This document shows positions 1 to 12,638 of a stretch of DNA of 64,000 nucleotides, in pieces; within the stretch, counting starts at the first letter, position 1, and every line of letters starts with the position of its first letter. The notes under the pieces were generated by a model that saw only the letters and a list, made by a program, of their open reading frames with translations, made no database searches and had not been told where the DNA came from. This stretch comes from Mucidula mucida (lineage: Eukaryota > Basidiomycota > Agaricomycetes > Agaricales > Physalacriaceae): the NCBI GenBank assembly GCA_015501055.1, contig JADNYV010000001.1, positions 434,001-498,000 of the forward strand, in the 5' to 3' direction. The translations under genes and the position numbers were made by a program.

Positions 1-3000
1 TTCTCCGCGCATCCATGAAGTGTACGCTAAGAGAAGGTACCAATCGTTTGCCTGGGAAGTCCAAGTTTCTTACCAACGCGTAACGTTCTCGGAGTTTCGT
101 GTACATGCTTAGGAACTCGTTATAACGCCTGGCCACCACCCAACCGGATGCGAAACTACCATCGGAAGCTAGCTGCTGCACCTCAATCAGATATCGAACA
201 ACTTGTTTCCCGTCTTCCTCCCCAACGGTCGAATTGACGATAGCGACTTTGGTTCGGTCAGAGAATAGCCTGTTGGCAGACTCTTGCTGCTGATATTGTA
301 GCTTCTGAAATTGGAGCTCACGATGTTCCCTGTTCATCGAGGACTTGGATGTCATGAGCAGACGAAGCTCTGACGTATCTCCAGCAAGTTCTGCTTTTTT
401 GATCAAGTTATCAAGCATCGTCTCCTGCACCTCGAGATTGGCGATTTTGTCACTGAGACGGCCAATCTCGTAGGAGAGGTGCAAATCACCTGGAGCTGCC
501 AGCTGGAAGGCTCTGTGTTCTTCTTGCGCCTCTTCTTGGTGATCGTCAGGCTCATCCTCTTCATCGGGCTCGTCATCCTCGAACAGGCCTCTTCGCTTCA
601 TCTTGGAAGAAGCAGACGAACGATAAGATGGTTCCCTCTGCTTTCTGCTCTCATGAGGTTTAACGGGATCATCTTCGAGTGCCATGATATCGGTCAGTGC
701 AGCATGAATAGCCTCCATACGCTGCTCCTGTACCCGTTGTTCCTGATCATCAGGATCGTCGAATAGAGGAGCACGAGCCTTCTGTGAAGGACTGTCTGCC
801 ACGGGAGACATTAGAACTTCTATATCCGACAAGTGATGAGGCCGTGAGCCGGATTGTAACGAAGCAATACTTGGAGCCGATCCAGTACTTGATGTTCGAG
901 ACATGAAGTAACCCGGAGAGGATTCTGAGCGCGGTAGTACGGGAGGCGTCAATGAATGGGTTTTGGGATGTGACATGCTTAAGGGGAGAGAAAGTTGTGG
1001 TGCAGAGGACATACGATCAGGAGACTCCACCATGGCAGTCTTCTTGGGAGCGAAGTCGGGATCGCTTATAGCGCGGAACCAGAGTTCGGAGCGTTCGAAG
1101 TCCTCAAAGTCTTGTTCCATGTCGTGCTCCACCTGTCTCTGTGCATGGAGGACGCTTCTTCGGACACGCTTCTGACTAGCCAGAGAAGGTGTCAATTCGG
1201 TGCGCGCAAAATCCCGTATGTTGTCGATATACTTTTGAGAGATCGACGACAACGCAGGGTGAGGGGTGGGACTAGAGAAGTAGAGGTCATTGATCATCGA
1301 AATGTCCTCTTTGACAGTGACTGCTGATGAAGGGTCTTTGATGGCTTCTTCGTCATCGTTTTCCGAATCAGAGTCGACAGATTCCAAAGGATTCTTGAAA
1401 CTCTCCACCGTCAACCAGAACTGCACCAATAACGATCTCTGTCGCCGATCCATAAACTCCATCAAGTACGAAAGGGAACTGGGGTTCCCAAGAACATCGC
1501 GCAATGTCACAGATTTGGGACTAGAATCAGGGAATGCAGCTGACAGATGCTGAGAGACATCAGTAGAACGTTCAAAATAAGTAAAAAAGTCTTACAGGAT
1601 CGTCACCTCCGCCTCCGAGAACAGCAATGCGCTCTTCGACTTTGCGTTTAGCCGTATAAAGCCTGTCAAGGAAGGCGACGACATCCTCTGTTTTCTCTCC
1701 GTTGATCCAATCGTCCTTCTCGTGATTGGCTAAATTTGAAGGGTCAAACAAACGCAAAGAAACACGAATACAAAATTGCGCACCCAGAAGCACCCTTGTG
1801 CGCCGTATTTCTCCAGCTACATCGTTCTTCAAACGCCGAGCGTCGAGTAGTGATGAGAAACGATTGATGCTACGTAGGAATGATTCAAATTGACGCGCGT
1901 CGGTACGAATGGTGATGAGTTCATTGCGAGCAGGCGATGATGGGATGGCGGTTGAAAGACGATTCTGAGATTTGGGTGACTGAGCTTCGAGAACGTTGCG
2001 CACTTTCGTGATTAACTTCCTGAGACAAGTCAGACAAGGAGCATCCAGTGGGTTTGCACGACTGACTGTTGATGTATAGCGGCACCAGCCTGAAGAGATT
2101 GATCAGTATACCACACAAATAAAGGATACCACTACGTACCACTTGGTCAATTCGCTGATTCCAGAAATCGGGATCTGATACCATTTCCATGACAGGATAC
2201 AGTACCGAACACGCCACAATTTCTCTAACTACGAGCTTCAACGCGCTACTCCGACCCTCTGTAGCAGGTAACACATGAGGTAGAGCTCTGTCGACAATCT
2301 GTCTGAGGTGCTTCTCCTCCGTTTGTTTCGTGAACGTGGTAGAGAGATTGTCGACAGCTTCATGGAGTTTAGAACTTTCCGTTCCCGCTGCATAACGACT
2401 TGCAAGAAGCAAGTCCAATTCCTCCGATTGCGTTAATCGACGTTCCAGCCCAGCGCCACGAAGGGCAACTTCGGATTGGCGGAAGAGCTCAATGTGGGCA
2501 GTGACTTTAGGAAGGATACGTTTCACGACAAGTGCGGGTAGGTCTATGCCGGTCGTTCTCTCGAGAAGTCGTTCGATTGAATCGTGCAAGACTTCGGATA
2601 CAGCCGTAGGGAAAGAGGGAGATGAAGAAATGTTGCTGTACCAGACCATAACGAAGTCCCTGAGGATCTTTGACAAGACATCGTTGAGAGCCTCTGAGAC
2701 CTCTGGGGAGTCTGGGAATAAGGGAGCGAGGGATACTGGCGTGTTCTGCGACCATTGAGAGCGTGTCAGAACCGCTTGCCAGGCGGCTGGAGTTGAGAAC
2801 GCAAAAGGACGCGCGGCATGGGCCAGTTTTGGCGGAGGAGGTGGTGAGTGTCTGTCGAGGTAATAACCGAAGAATACATGGAGACCCAAGAATACCAATG
2901 CAAGGAGAACGAGAAGCAGGGGTGATATGAGGAAAAGCACAAGCGGGGACGAAATAATACGGAAAATAATAGGAATAATGACTGCAGCGAGCCCTACGAC

Positions 3001-3033
3001 GAGCACCGTCTGGATATTAGCGTAGGAAGACAT
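1..3033 (-). CDS. MDM1: Mdm1/SNX13-type PXA-RGS-PX sorting nexin (C-terminus beyond window)
   Basis: Exons 3033-2140, 2089-2067, 2019-1596 and 1549 to the window edge join in frame. The first 65 residues hold two hydrophobic segments, so the protein is membrane-anchored. A PXA domain follows (about 85-320), ending in a stretch ITKVRNVLE encoded across the 23-nt second exon. An RGS-like helical region starts near 1540 (LGNPSSLSYLMEFMDRRQRS), then a serine-rich disordered part, a coiled coil (about 480-320), and a PX domain at the left edge with RRYNEF and FPGKRLVPSLS, the phosphoinositide-binding type. This order is that of yeast Mdm1 and animal SNX13/14/25, which tether ER to vacuole or lysosome. 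The start is the first ATG before the membrane segments. The product is incomplete only because the window ends. Confidence 0.88.
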
Positions 3034-3200
3034 TGTCGTCCGAGCTCATCGTTGCCCGCAGTGAGCTCACTTGGTGGTCGTCGGCGAGAGGGATCCGGTC
3101 ACATGTTCAATCTCCGAATTTGCCATCCCGAGAACCCGATTCAGTTTAGCGTACTATTCGGATACAAGGCCGACGTCCTACCACCACCTCGTCTGCCCCA

Positions 3201-4626
3201 ATGTCAACCCCGAAAGGCAGCCTCTCCACGACCGAGGGATTCATTTGTGGTGGGATTGCCGCCTGCATCGCGGTCCGCATTGGATTCCGACTTTCTTTCG
3301 ATTTAGCTGAATTTTAGCCAGGTCACTGTATCGAATCCGGCCGAGGTTGCCAAGACACGTCTGCAGCTGCAAGGTGAACTAGCCAAGGGCGGTGGCGAGA
3401 AGGTGTACAAAAATGCCCTGGACGTGTTTGCCAAGACATGGAGGAACGAAGGGATCCGGGGTCTGCAGCGTGGATTGACACCAGCAGTGAGTGCTGCATG
3501 TATTCACGTCGGCCTCGTGTTCTCATTTTCGTAGTACGCCTACCAAGTGAGCGATTTCCTCCCGTCACGCTCCGTGCCGTCTAAATTGCACTTGAGATCC
3601 TCTTGAACGGATCGCGACTAGGTCAAATATGCATCATACTCTTTCTGTTTCTGCAACTAAACCTCCGCAGGCTTCTATGAACCGTTTCGGAAAAACATCA
3701 ATGAATTTATTGGAAGAGGTCCCGCTGAACAAATACCATTCACGTCCGTGTTAGCAGGTGCCACGAGTGGTGCAGTTGGAGGTCGAATTTCTATCTTGAA
3801 GACGTCAGCTTCATCTTGATACTTGCCCTTAGCCTCTCTGGGGAACCCGCTCTTTCTCATAAAGGCCCGGATGCAGGTCTGTCCTTGCTTCCATCTGGTA
3901 TAAATCATTTTAAACGTGCTTCCTTTTCATAGGCCTACTCTCCAGCCCTCCCAGTCGGTGCACAACATTACTACAAGAATGCCTTTCATGCCCTCTCCAC
4001 CATTTACAAACAAGAGAAACTACGCGGCCTAGTGCGAGGTATGGACGCGGCGATATTACGAACGTCGATGGGTTCATCGGTAATGCTTCCCGCCTCGCGG
4101 TATTCGTGTCTTAACCTTCCTTAGGTGCAACTACCAAGTTACAACTTCACTAAGAACCAGCTCGTTACTAGTGGAATACTCCCCGCGAATAGCACCTGGA
4201 CGTTCCTACTCAGTAGCACCGTTTCTGGAATGTGTGTGGTACGTCTACCATTTCTCCCTGCCGTGTTTTCCAGACGATGTAATACCGGAATGTTAGTGTA
4301 TCGCCATGCAACCCGCCGACACGGTAAGACAGAACAGATTCGACTCGATGTTCGTTAATGCGATTCGGAATTTAGGCTCTGACTCGAATGTACAATCAGC
4401 CTACCAAGCGTAACGAAGCTGGGAAGCTAGTAGGCGCTCTGTACAAGAACCCTTTTGACTGTCTGTGGAAAACCTTCAAGGTAGAGGGTGTACGAGGATG
4501 GTATAAAGGTATCGTTCTCTCGTCAACTCATAGACTGTGGATCCGAAAGGTGTGTCCCTAGGTTCAACCGCACATTTCTTGAGAATTGCGCCGCACACGT
4601 ACGTGATATCATCTAGTTGCCACTAA
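3201..4626 (+). CDS. OAC1: Mitochondrial carrier, oxaloacetate/sulfate (OAC1) type
   Basis: Eleven short exons read in frame: 3201-3272, 3322-3486, 3535-3546, 3597-3621, 3671-3781, 3833-3876, 3933-4079, 4125-4239, 4297-4323, 4376-4509 and 4562-4626. The three carrier signatures are visible: NPAEVAKTRLQ in repeat 1, GNPLFLIKARMQ in repeat 2 and MQPADTALTRMYNQ in repeat 3. The residues LLNGSRLGFYEP and RIAPHT match the Oac1 subgroup, which exchanges oxaloacetate, sulfate and related anions across the inner mitochondrial membrane. Two micro-exons (12 and 25 nt) are needed to keep the family sequence YAYQ-ILLNGSRLG. The last exon ends earlier than in yeast, leaving a short tail. Substrate class is inferred from resemblance only. 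Confidence 0.87.
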
Positions 4627-5041
4627 AGGCACTGACCGTAGCTCTAGGATTGTAACGCTTACCGCCAATGACCTTATTGTAAACCTGTACAAGTCGATTC
4701 GAGATGGCGATAATTAAGGCTTGAACTGAAGGCGTAGATAGACTTAAATTATCTGTCTTGGTACCTTTAATAATCTCTCGCAATTCTATGGGCATTGATA
4801 TTGAGTTCAAAGGAAAGAAGTAACAAGTGAGTGACATACAACTAGCAAAGGACAAAGAAAGAAAGACAAGGTGTACAGTAGCTGAAATGCAAGGTATCGA
4901 TTATTAAGAGTATGGGATGAATAAACAGGAAGAGATGGACCAGTAGTGCTGTACTGTAACCTAAATAACTTCGTGACCGTCGTGAAAAAATACACTGCAA
5001 GCAAAGCAACGACTAAAAGATTGTCAAATATTTGACCGACT
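4627..5041. other. Intergenic, AT-rich
   Basis: This 415-bp stretch lies between the convergent carrier and glucanase genes. I see no coding signal; it should contain both 3' UTRs. Confidence 0.5.
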
Positions 5042-6459
5042 TCACCCACAGATGTTGGGGTATTGGTGGTTAGTCGGATCCTGGGGTATCCATCCGTAGG
5101 TCAACCCGGCCTGGTATGTCCACTCATCGGCATTCTCAGCCTTCCACGTCCACTGAATCCAGCCATCACCCTTCTCATAGGTAATCACCTAGCATCACGT
5201 CAGACAAGGATGACAGCGAGCCAAATGAAAAACACGTACTTGGGCTTCCCAGTATTTCCGCAAGAACGTTTTGTAACTGGAGCTAAACGTGGAACCAGAA
5301 CCCGTGCGGCTACTGCAACTCCCTACCCGCGAAGATCCAGGATAGGAACCGTCATAACGCGAGCCAACACCGCTACAACGGTCATTAGTTCCTGGAGAGT
5401 TTTCAACTCTGTATCAAATTTACTGACCGACCGTTGAGATACTTCGCACAGTCGGTGGCAGCAGGTGTCCACTCGCCGACGATGGTCCACAAATGAAAGG
5501 ACGAAAGCGAGCTTGCCTTATCGCACGCTACGGAAATATGTTCGTCATTACTCCTCGCGTTTTCCTATGAAATCATAAATGACCGTTGCCACAAAGCACA
5601 TAACGAAAGTTACCTCATCAGAGAACATTTGGTAGATGTGAGTGTCCATGGCAACACCGTCGAGGTTGCTGCCAAAATTATTCCAGTAACTGAGTGGTTG
5701 GAATGCGTCATGTACAAGGACAAGGTTGTTTGACTGGCGAGAGGAGCCATAAGGGTATCTGGAGCGCCGCCATTAACTTAAGTGTGGTTGTAGGCTGACC
5801 GAAAAAAGCATACCGCACATTCCCATAACTGTCAAGCCAATACTAGCAACCCTGCATCAGCTGCAGTATCGTTCAAAATAACAGAAACCTTACTTGTTTC
5901 GTAACGCTGAGGACATCCGACCCGCGATAGCCAGCTGGTCTGCATGTGTTCATCAGATTGCATATTGAACTGATGAAAAGAACAAGCGTACTCATTTAAT
6001 GGGGCGATGGTAGCTACAACATCTGCCCTGTCGCGGTACATGGATGCTATTGTCTTCATGATGTTGTTCGTGCGGTCGATGTAAGATTGCTGCGTGTGCC
6101 ATTCACTAAGATGCATTGAGCCGACGAGTCGGGAGCTGACTCAAGAAAGAACTTACGGGTAATCCTTCTTCTGTCCAGAATTATCGAATCTGAATGTGGA
6201 AAGTAAATCGACTGCATGCATCATGAGCGTCAGACTAACCCATTCTGACTACCCGGAGCACCTATGAGGTCAACTTATCAGAACAGATCCTTCGTCGGAA
6301 GTCGGACGCGTACCGTGCAGGTCGACGATGACCTTAAGACCGTACGACGCTGCCCATCCCAGAGCCTTCTCCAAGTAAGGGAGTTGACCTTGAATGAACG
6401 GTTCTCCGTCCGATACTTCGAAAGCCCAGTATCCGATTGGTATGCGAACATGATTAAGA
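5042..6459 (-). CDS. EXG1: GH5_9 exo-1,3-beta-glucanase, C-terminal part (3' half of a split gene)
   Basis: Ten exons read without a lesion from a phase-2 acceptor at 6460 to the stop: 6459-6314, 6261-6240, 6189-6157, 6105-5992, 5939-5894, 5842-5814, 5758-5614, 5564-5428, 5372-5240 and 5188-5042. Family landmarks are [24 protein letters not shown], the acid/base motif IAPLNEPAG (Glu, codon split by an intron), [22 protein letters not shown], the nucleophile motif VGEWTPA (Glu) and the aromatic WTWKAE near the end. Both catalytic glutamates are present. No signal peptide and none of the N-terminal hallmarks (RGVNLGGWL, PWITPSLF, HWDTWIT) can be read upstream. They occur instead at 52299-52677 on the same strand. 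It is best read as the 3' part of a gene broken by insertion. Confidence 0.9.
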
Positions 6460-6981
6460 CTAGAAGCAAATTAAGGACCAACTTGGGAGTATAATCGTGA
6501 AACGGGTGTCACTGCTGCGCATCAGAAGGTCTGGATTTGAATTATATCACCACCCCGTTTCGCAGTAGAATAGGGATGGAGGTTGAGTTAGCCGAAGTGA
6601 TATCGCAGCTCTTCCGAGTTCCGACCTCGGATAACAGGCTGTGATAAGCTGGAAGGAACTCGGGCTGGACGGAGCGCTGTGGGACTTCGCTAAAATCTCG
6701 CAGATAGCATGGCGTGGTAAAGTTACCTTTCATGGTCAGAGGGCACAGGGTTGTTGGCGTGTCCGTGATTGAACGGGGCTCCGAATCAACGCGTGGAGCT
6801 TTCTAGGTTCTACGAACGTTGTAGGGCCGTTTTGGGGTGACGACGCATGCCTGCTGACTGCTCAATTCATTCGGATCACGCCCGGCAAAATATCGAGACT
6901 TGAAGCCATCGATGCGTGCGACACGGGTAAGGACAGAAGCAGGCGCCAAAGGCCGAGCACACGTGCGTAGCAGAGACTTTG

Positions 6982-6989
6982 CATATAAA
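6982..6989 (+). promoter_or_regulatory. TATA box of the protease gene
   Basis: CATATAAA lies 271 bp upstream of the ATG at 7260 and is followed by a pyrimidine-rich leader, as in many fungal Pol II promoters. Confidence 0.5.
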
Positions 6990-7200
6990 TCCAAGCATCC
7001 TCGATTGCTCTGATTCCCTCGTCAAGTTCCCTACTTGTCTTCACTTTGCTTATTGCTGAGCCCACCGTGCGACCAAGTGTGTCACGTTTCTCTCTACCCT
7101 TTGCCCGGTTCTAACTTTGTTCCTCTTTTCTTCCCCCAGTGTCAAACACAGCGACCTACGTTCAGACTACCACTCGTGACTCCCTACCCCCTCTTCGCAT

Positions 7201-7250
7201 ATCCTTCAGCAACACCAAGTACACCATCCTTCAGCAACACCAAGTACACC
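7201..7250 (+). repeat. 25-bp tandem duplication in the 5' leader
   Basis: The unit beginning ATCCTTCAGCAACACC occurs twice back to back, exactly, ending 9 bp before the protease ATG. It is intronless leader sequence, possibly a recent slippage duplication. Confidence 0.8.
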
Positions 7251-7259
7251 ATCCCCTCC

Positions 7260-8855
7260 ATGGATGATCCCAGTGCTCCTTTCCTTCCTTCAGACCTCGA
7301 GGCAGCCAACTTCTACTACGGGTTGGAGTCCAAGCCCATCCTCGTCGCTCGATCCGATCGCGATGTCTGGGTGCCCTCCTCGGGTCCTTACGTTTACGTG
7401 GAAGCCAAGGTGCTGACTCCTCTCGGCCCTCATCCTCTCAGCCGCGTATGGGATGAGACCGTCAGTGTCGCGATGGAGAGCTATTTGCAGGAGCAGGGTG
7501 TCCTGTATACGGGCATGACTCCACTTCGCATCGGCGTAGATGGCCAAGCTTCCCCTCCCGCTGTCATCTTCATGGGTGTCCGTCACGGCTCTCTCACTCG
7601 TGAGAAGGGCTACGAGGTCGCTGTCCACTGCCGCAGCATCCTCGTCCAGCACAACATCACCGACATCCACGTCCAGATCCGCGAATCCGAGGCCACCTTA
7701 TCTGCCGCCTCGCTGTTCAAGCCCGCCATCGCCGCCAACGTTGCTTACAACCTTCGTCAGCCCTTCTCCACTTCCCTGGGCATCCCCATTTGCAACGCCG
7801 GCACAACCCACTTTGAGGGAACGGGAGGCTTCTTCTTCACCCGCAATGGGAAGCTCTTCATGGTCACAGCTAGGCATGTCGTGTTCGACCCGAACGCGGT
7901 GAAGAACGAGCAGTACGAGTACAAGGATGGCACCGGGGCGAGTCGTATCAACGTCATGTTCCTCGGCAAGGCCGCCTTCGACGCTCGCGTCCAAGATATC
8001 CAGGACAAGATCGATGGTCAGAGCGCCAACCTCGTGTACCTCAAGAATCGCTTGGCACTCGCCGAGAACTTGGAGGAGGACGAGGCTGCTGCAGAGCGGA
8101 AGGCGGTAGAGCGCGAGATGGACGAGGCGAATGATGCTATCGGAGTGTTTGAGAGGTTGAAGAAGGACGTCAAGAGAGACTGGGAGGACGAGACCAAGCG
8201 CATCATCGGCCACGTCGTCTTTTCGCCCCGCATCGACTTCAGCGTAGGCGAGGGACGGTATACCGAGGACTGGGCAGTTATCGAGATTCACCCCGACATG
8301 ATCAGCAGGCGTAACTTCGTCGGCAATGCCATCGATCTTGGCCAAGTCGCCGCTGCCGACTTCAAGAAGTTGATGTACCCCCATCTCGCCAACCCTCACT
8401 CATTCGACTACCCCGGCGACCGTCTCCACAGGTGTCGTGGTATCCTCTCGGACAAGGAAATGCTCAATCCCGATCCGAAGACGAAGGACCAGGATAATGA
8501 GCCCACTATTATGGTCATCCAGAACGGAAACGTCTCCGGACTCCAAGTCGGCCGCATCAACAACATCCGTTCCGTCGTCCGCTGCTACTACGAAAATTTG
8601 CCTGGTGTTTCGTCGAGGGAGGTAGCCGTGCTTCCTCGTACCTCCAAGTCCGGCCCCTTCTCCCGGCCCGGAGACTCTGGAGCAGGTGTCGTCGCCGGTG
8701 ACGGCAGGATCTGCGGCCTGCTCACTGGCGGAGACGGTATCACTGAAACCTCGGATATCACGTACCTCACCCCCATCGACTTCATCATCGCTCGCATGAA
8801 GCACTTCGGTATCGTCGGCGCCAATTTCTTCCCTTCGGCAGATGATCTCGCTTGA
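7260..8855 (+). CDS. Trypsin-like serine protease domain protein (531 aa)
   Basis: A single intronless frame starts at ATG 7260; the frame is open further upstream but that part is leader. A chymotrypsin-fold triad is readable: His in LFMVTARHVVF (about residue 203), Asp in TEDWAVIE (about 338) and Ser in RPGDSGAGVVAG (about 477). An acidic, lysine-rich coiled coil of about 60 residues is inserted between His and Asp. There is no signal peptide, so it probably acts inside the cell. Proteins of this general type, with a 150-residue N-terminal region before the protease fold, are common expanded families in mushroom-forming fungi. Substrate is unknown. It is the first gene inside the left edge of the element and could be captured host sequence. 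Confidence 0.72.
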   Translation: MDDPSAPFLPSDLEAANFYYGLESKPILVARSDRDVWVPSSGPYVYVEAKVLTPLGPHPLSRVWDETVSVAMESYLQEQGVLYTGMTPLRIGVDGQASPPAVIFMGVRHGSLTREKGYEVAVHCRSILVQHNITDIHVQIRESEATLSAASLFKPAIAANVAYNLRQPFSTSLGIPICNAGTTHFEGTGGFFFTRNGKLFMVTARHVVFDPNAVKNEQYEYKDGTGASRINVMFLGKAAFDARVQDIQDKIDGQSANLVYLKNRLALAENLEEDEAAAERKAVEREMDEANDAIGVFERLKKDVKRDWEDETKRIIGHVVFSPRIDFSVGEGRYTEDWAVIEIHPDMISRRNFVGNAIDLGQVAAADFKKLMYPHLANPHSFDYPGDRLHRCRGILSDKEMLNPDPKTKDQDNEPTIMVIQNGNVSGLQVGRINNIRSVVRCYYENLPGVSSREVAVLPRTSKSGPFSRPGDSGAGVVAGDGRICGLLTGGDGITETSDITYLTPIDFIIARMKHFGIVGANFFPSADDLA

Positions 8856-10151
8856 ACGTCGTCCTCTTCCCAGATCTCCCAAACCCAGTCGTCCCTTTCC
8901 TATGCCTTTTCTTTCTTTCTCTTTTCTCTCTCATTCTCTCTTTTCCCCACCCGCCCCCTTTCCCCACACCCCTCGTCCTCACTCCCTTTTATTCTTCTAC
9001 GACCTCGCTGTTCATGTTCCACGGACTCTTCGTTAGCTCGATTAGGTCTAGGTACTTCCTTCGTACGGTACAGGGACTCGTGCTTGCCGAGACGTGGCTT
9101 CTTACATACTGCGCTGTTCTTTTTGTCGTCTTATGAAACTTGATCGCTTACCTTGTACTCGCATTCGATATGCGTTGTCTTCAATAACATGATTACTTTG
9201 TCGTTCTTTAACTCTTGGTTGGTGGGCAAATGCGAGATATAATGGAGAGGTGATTGCGCAACGTCGTCGAGCTCGATTAAGATGGAGGGGCACTTCGCGA
9301 ATCCTCTAAAGGCCCTCTAGCAGCTTCGACATAGGTCGATTTTTCGTAACTTGTAGATACTGCCCTCTTAGGTGAGTAGCCCAAGCGATTTGTTTGAGAA
9401 ACCGGAGCCAGAAAGGAGGATTGTCGTCGTCAACTCAGTCGTATGTTCCTGCGCCGCGTATACCTACGTAACCTCAGTGTTCGATGTTAGGAAGTTGCGA
9501 GGCGGGAAAGAGGCAACCGGATATCTATTGAATACCGCTAACGCATGGAAGTGTCTCTACAAAGCATCGCTAAATGTACTAGCCTAGACCCTAGACTAGA
9601 TATCAAGCATGTTTCTCAGTGCGTCGATGGCGAAGCTGACCCTGCCATTCGGTGTTTGGTCAGGGTCGTCATCTGCGACGGTGAACCGCCATGTACAATA
9701 CTACGCGTACAGGCTGCGAACTATGTAGGTACATCCCACTAGAACCGAGGCTCGAAGGAAACAGGCCAAACGTGTGTAACAGACGACACGGCAGCGAATT
9801 GTATGTCTTTCGGTAGAATAGGGCAGAGCGCTGACGCCAACAGCTTTGTCACACGAGATTCACTACGTCTACCTTCTCGTCCGATTGCTTCTCCAAGACC
9901 GCTGCCTTGCCGCCGAGTACTACATGGCAAGAGCGAGCAGGCTCGCGGACGGCGAAACTCCCGTACGCACTCAGCTTGTTGAGAGCGAGGCTAGGTGCGA
10001 CACGCTATAACGGATAAAACAAGAACACGGAACGTGTGATTAGCAGTGTGGAACACCAATAACGAGGAAACAATGCGACGCACAGACAAGGGCCGACTTT
10101 TGGGGTCGTAGAGGGGATCCACGTGAGACCAAGAAAAGTGGAAGGCGTTTT
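8856..10151. other. Gene-poor spacer
   Basis: It begins with a CT-rich 3' UTR of the protease gene (about 8870-9010). Beyond that I see only short unsupported frames. Confidence 0.45.
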
Positions 10152-11101
10152 CTATAACCAGATCGATCCAGTTACGGCTGGTGGATGCGTGGATGTGTGA
10201 GCGACGACAATGTGAATGGGGGTCGGGATGGAAAGAACGTACACCCAGCGACGGTCACGGCGCCAACCAACCACTTTGTCGAAGTCCCGGATGCTGATCT
10301 TCAGGCAGCAGTTGACCCAGGTTAGCTTGCCGAGTTTGTCAACGTAGTTGGAGACTGGGCCTTTACGGAACGACTCTACAACCCCGTCGTCCCCGATTGT
10401 GAGGAGGATAGCGCGATTGATGGCCATATACGGTCCAGATCGACCGATGTGCGTGACGACCAGATCTCCATCGTCTCTGAGCCACTTGATGAAGCTTGGG
10501 TCGTGCTCCTCGGCTAGGTTGTCGAAGTTCGGGAGTTGCCAAAGAAGCACCACTGGAGGGAAAACAGGTGAGCCACGTATTCTAGCCACTGGGGCGGAAT
10601 CGCGATACAAGAAGGGCATGAGACGAGAGGGACGGCTCACCTGCGAGGCAGCGACGTGAATAATGCACCAGGACCGCGACAACACTCCCAAGACGGCACG
10701 ACGGAGGGTAGGCCACGGGGCGACGCGCACCAATCCATCTCGTCAACTCGTCCGCGGGCAGGTCATCGATGAGATCGAGCTGACGACGAATATGCTCTTG
10801 AGGTGCAATGAGGACAGCCGTGAGCACAAATAGTCGTGAGGGCGAGAAGGAGAGACAGTGACGCACCTGCAATGCGACCACGCAGACATGGGTGGAGGAG
10901 GACAGCAATGTTGAGGAGAAGGCATAGAACCAATGCAACGCAGGCGCAGAGGAAAAGCAAGAGAAAAACGGAAAAGAGGGTGATTTCGATGACGAAGACT
11001 ACCACTTGCAAGGCGGCCTGTTGGCCAGGGATGAGACTGTAAAGGAGCTGCAGAGTCTGGCTGGTGACAGCATGGGCGAATGCGGCGAAAGAAGAAAGCA
11101 T
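10152..11101 (-). CDS. Small membrane protein of unknown function
   Basis: Three exons join in frame: 11101-10867, 10796-10641 and 10552-10152, with introns of 70 and 88 nt. Residues 25-75 form one or two strongly hydrophobic helices (LFSVFLLLFLCACVALVL). A soluble part with EHIRRQLDLIDDLPADELTRWI follows, then a C-terminal domain with FIKWLRDDGDLVVTHIGRSG. I do not recognise the family. The exon structure and the continuous frame across both splices support a real gene. It sits between the protease gene and locus A and is likely cargo or captured host sequence. Confidence 0.55.
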
Positions 11102-12248
11102 GGTGGGGGGGTTTGAAGAGACGGACGTGCTGGCAGAACGTCTTCTTTAAAGAACCTTGCCAAGGTCTGACAAATACACCATCACACCGTAACCATGACC
11201 TCGGACAGAGTTCCTCTTGGCGTTGTGATCCACCACCGTGATTGCATCAGTCCCTCGAATCTAGACTCAATCCTGGCCCTGTGTCACGTTGCCACTTGTG
11301 AGACGTCTGGATGGACATTTCTCGCAGCGCTCTAAGCGGACTTCATAAGTGCGCTGGAGCTTGTGACGAGCAACCCGGCATAGCCACCTTGTCGAACGAG
11401 CCCTATCTCCAGATTCGATCAACCCTGAATGGATCGGGATCTCGAGAAGACTCGGGCTGTACGGCGGAATGCTTGTCGTCGCTAAACGCATATAGGGGTT
11501 GCCGAGGATGACGAAAAACGAAGGAGCGAAGCTGAAAGGCAGAGGGGCATAGGAGAGGTCTCAAAGTAAAAGGCCAGACGTCTAGTGTTTGTGAGAGATA
11601 TCTGCGCGGAAGCACTGAACGCATTGCATGAGACTAGCAATAGTTAGCTGTGGTGAATCTTTTGGAATCCTAGCTGTCTATTTCTAGAGGCTGAAACGGG
11701 TCTAGCGCCGGCGCCTCCCCCGTCCATCCTCGTTCGATCTCCACTTTCCCATTTTTAGCATCACCACTCAAACGTGGCCAGATGTCTCAGGTCCCAGCGT
11801 CGGCAATTCTTCTTCAGACTGCATTTGTTGCCAAATTCAGCTGACAACTTTAGTCTGAGAAGGCAGTGGGTCTCCCACCGCTTTTCCAGCTACGCGCTCT
11901 ACACACGAGGTTAATCACTCGTCCTGGCGGATCTAGTCTAACAGAAGGATGGAAAGAAACATGGAGAACTGGGCAGAAGAAGCCATATCTTAGAGCTCTA
12001 CATGGCATCATCAGTGTGGTGGTGGAGTGACTATATGTCTAGATTCTAGTCGTTGGTTTCAGCCTTGGTACGCTTGTCGACGGCATCACGCTTCGTACAT
12101 CATAACCTTGATCCTACTGAGAATCGTCATTAGTTCAACTTCCATCGAGTGCTAGTCGATGGCTAGCTACTGGTCAAGTGCGTCTATCAAGTGACATTGT
12201 CGCCATTCAATGTTGCTAAGTTACAGTCACGGTTGAAGACAAGGCAGG
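11102..12248. other. Gene-poor spacer
   Basis: No frame here looks coding. It separates the membrane-protein gene (divergent start at 11101) from the poly(A) end of locus A. Confidence 0.45.
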
Positions 12249-12268
12249 TTTTTTTTTTTTTTTTTTTT
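12249..12268 (-). other. Poly(A) tract at the 3' end of locus A
   Basis: Twenty A residues on the minus strand lie about 370 bp beyond the likely ORF3 stop. The position is what a copied poly(A) tail of a genome-length RNA would occupy. A similar tract ends locus B. Confidence 0.6.
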
Positions 12269-12638
12269 AAATATAAAGTAAAGAAACTATAAAAGAAATG
12301 AATGACACGAATCGAAACATTCTGCACCAAAATATTGGGATTTGCAACCCAAAACGTGTACGTGTCAATTTGTTGAACTTCCAACAAAACAAAAGAAATT
12401 CCTCCAATTTTTTTGTAGGTTTTCTCGAAGATTTTCTCAAAGAAATATGAGAAGAGATTTGGTAAGCCATACGTTAGAAAGTATTGAATCTTTCTTCAGA
12501 GAGTCGTTGCCATTGCGGCAATAAAGAGCGTTTTGATCATGAAAATGATCCGCAAACGAAACTGCAAAACCGCAAAACCGCATCGCAAACCGCAATAATG
12601 AAAATGGGCCAACTGCCCGAGTCCCTGTGCCTTCTCCC

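Noticed and set aside
6541..6733. Possible native 5' exons of the left glucanase gene (a stretch reading SLFYCETG)
   Set aside because: Resemblance to PWITPSLFENTG is weak and needs frame changes. No signal peptide, RGVNLGGW or HWDTWIT can be placed, and those are intact at 52.3-52.7 kb. I keep a small doubt.
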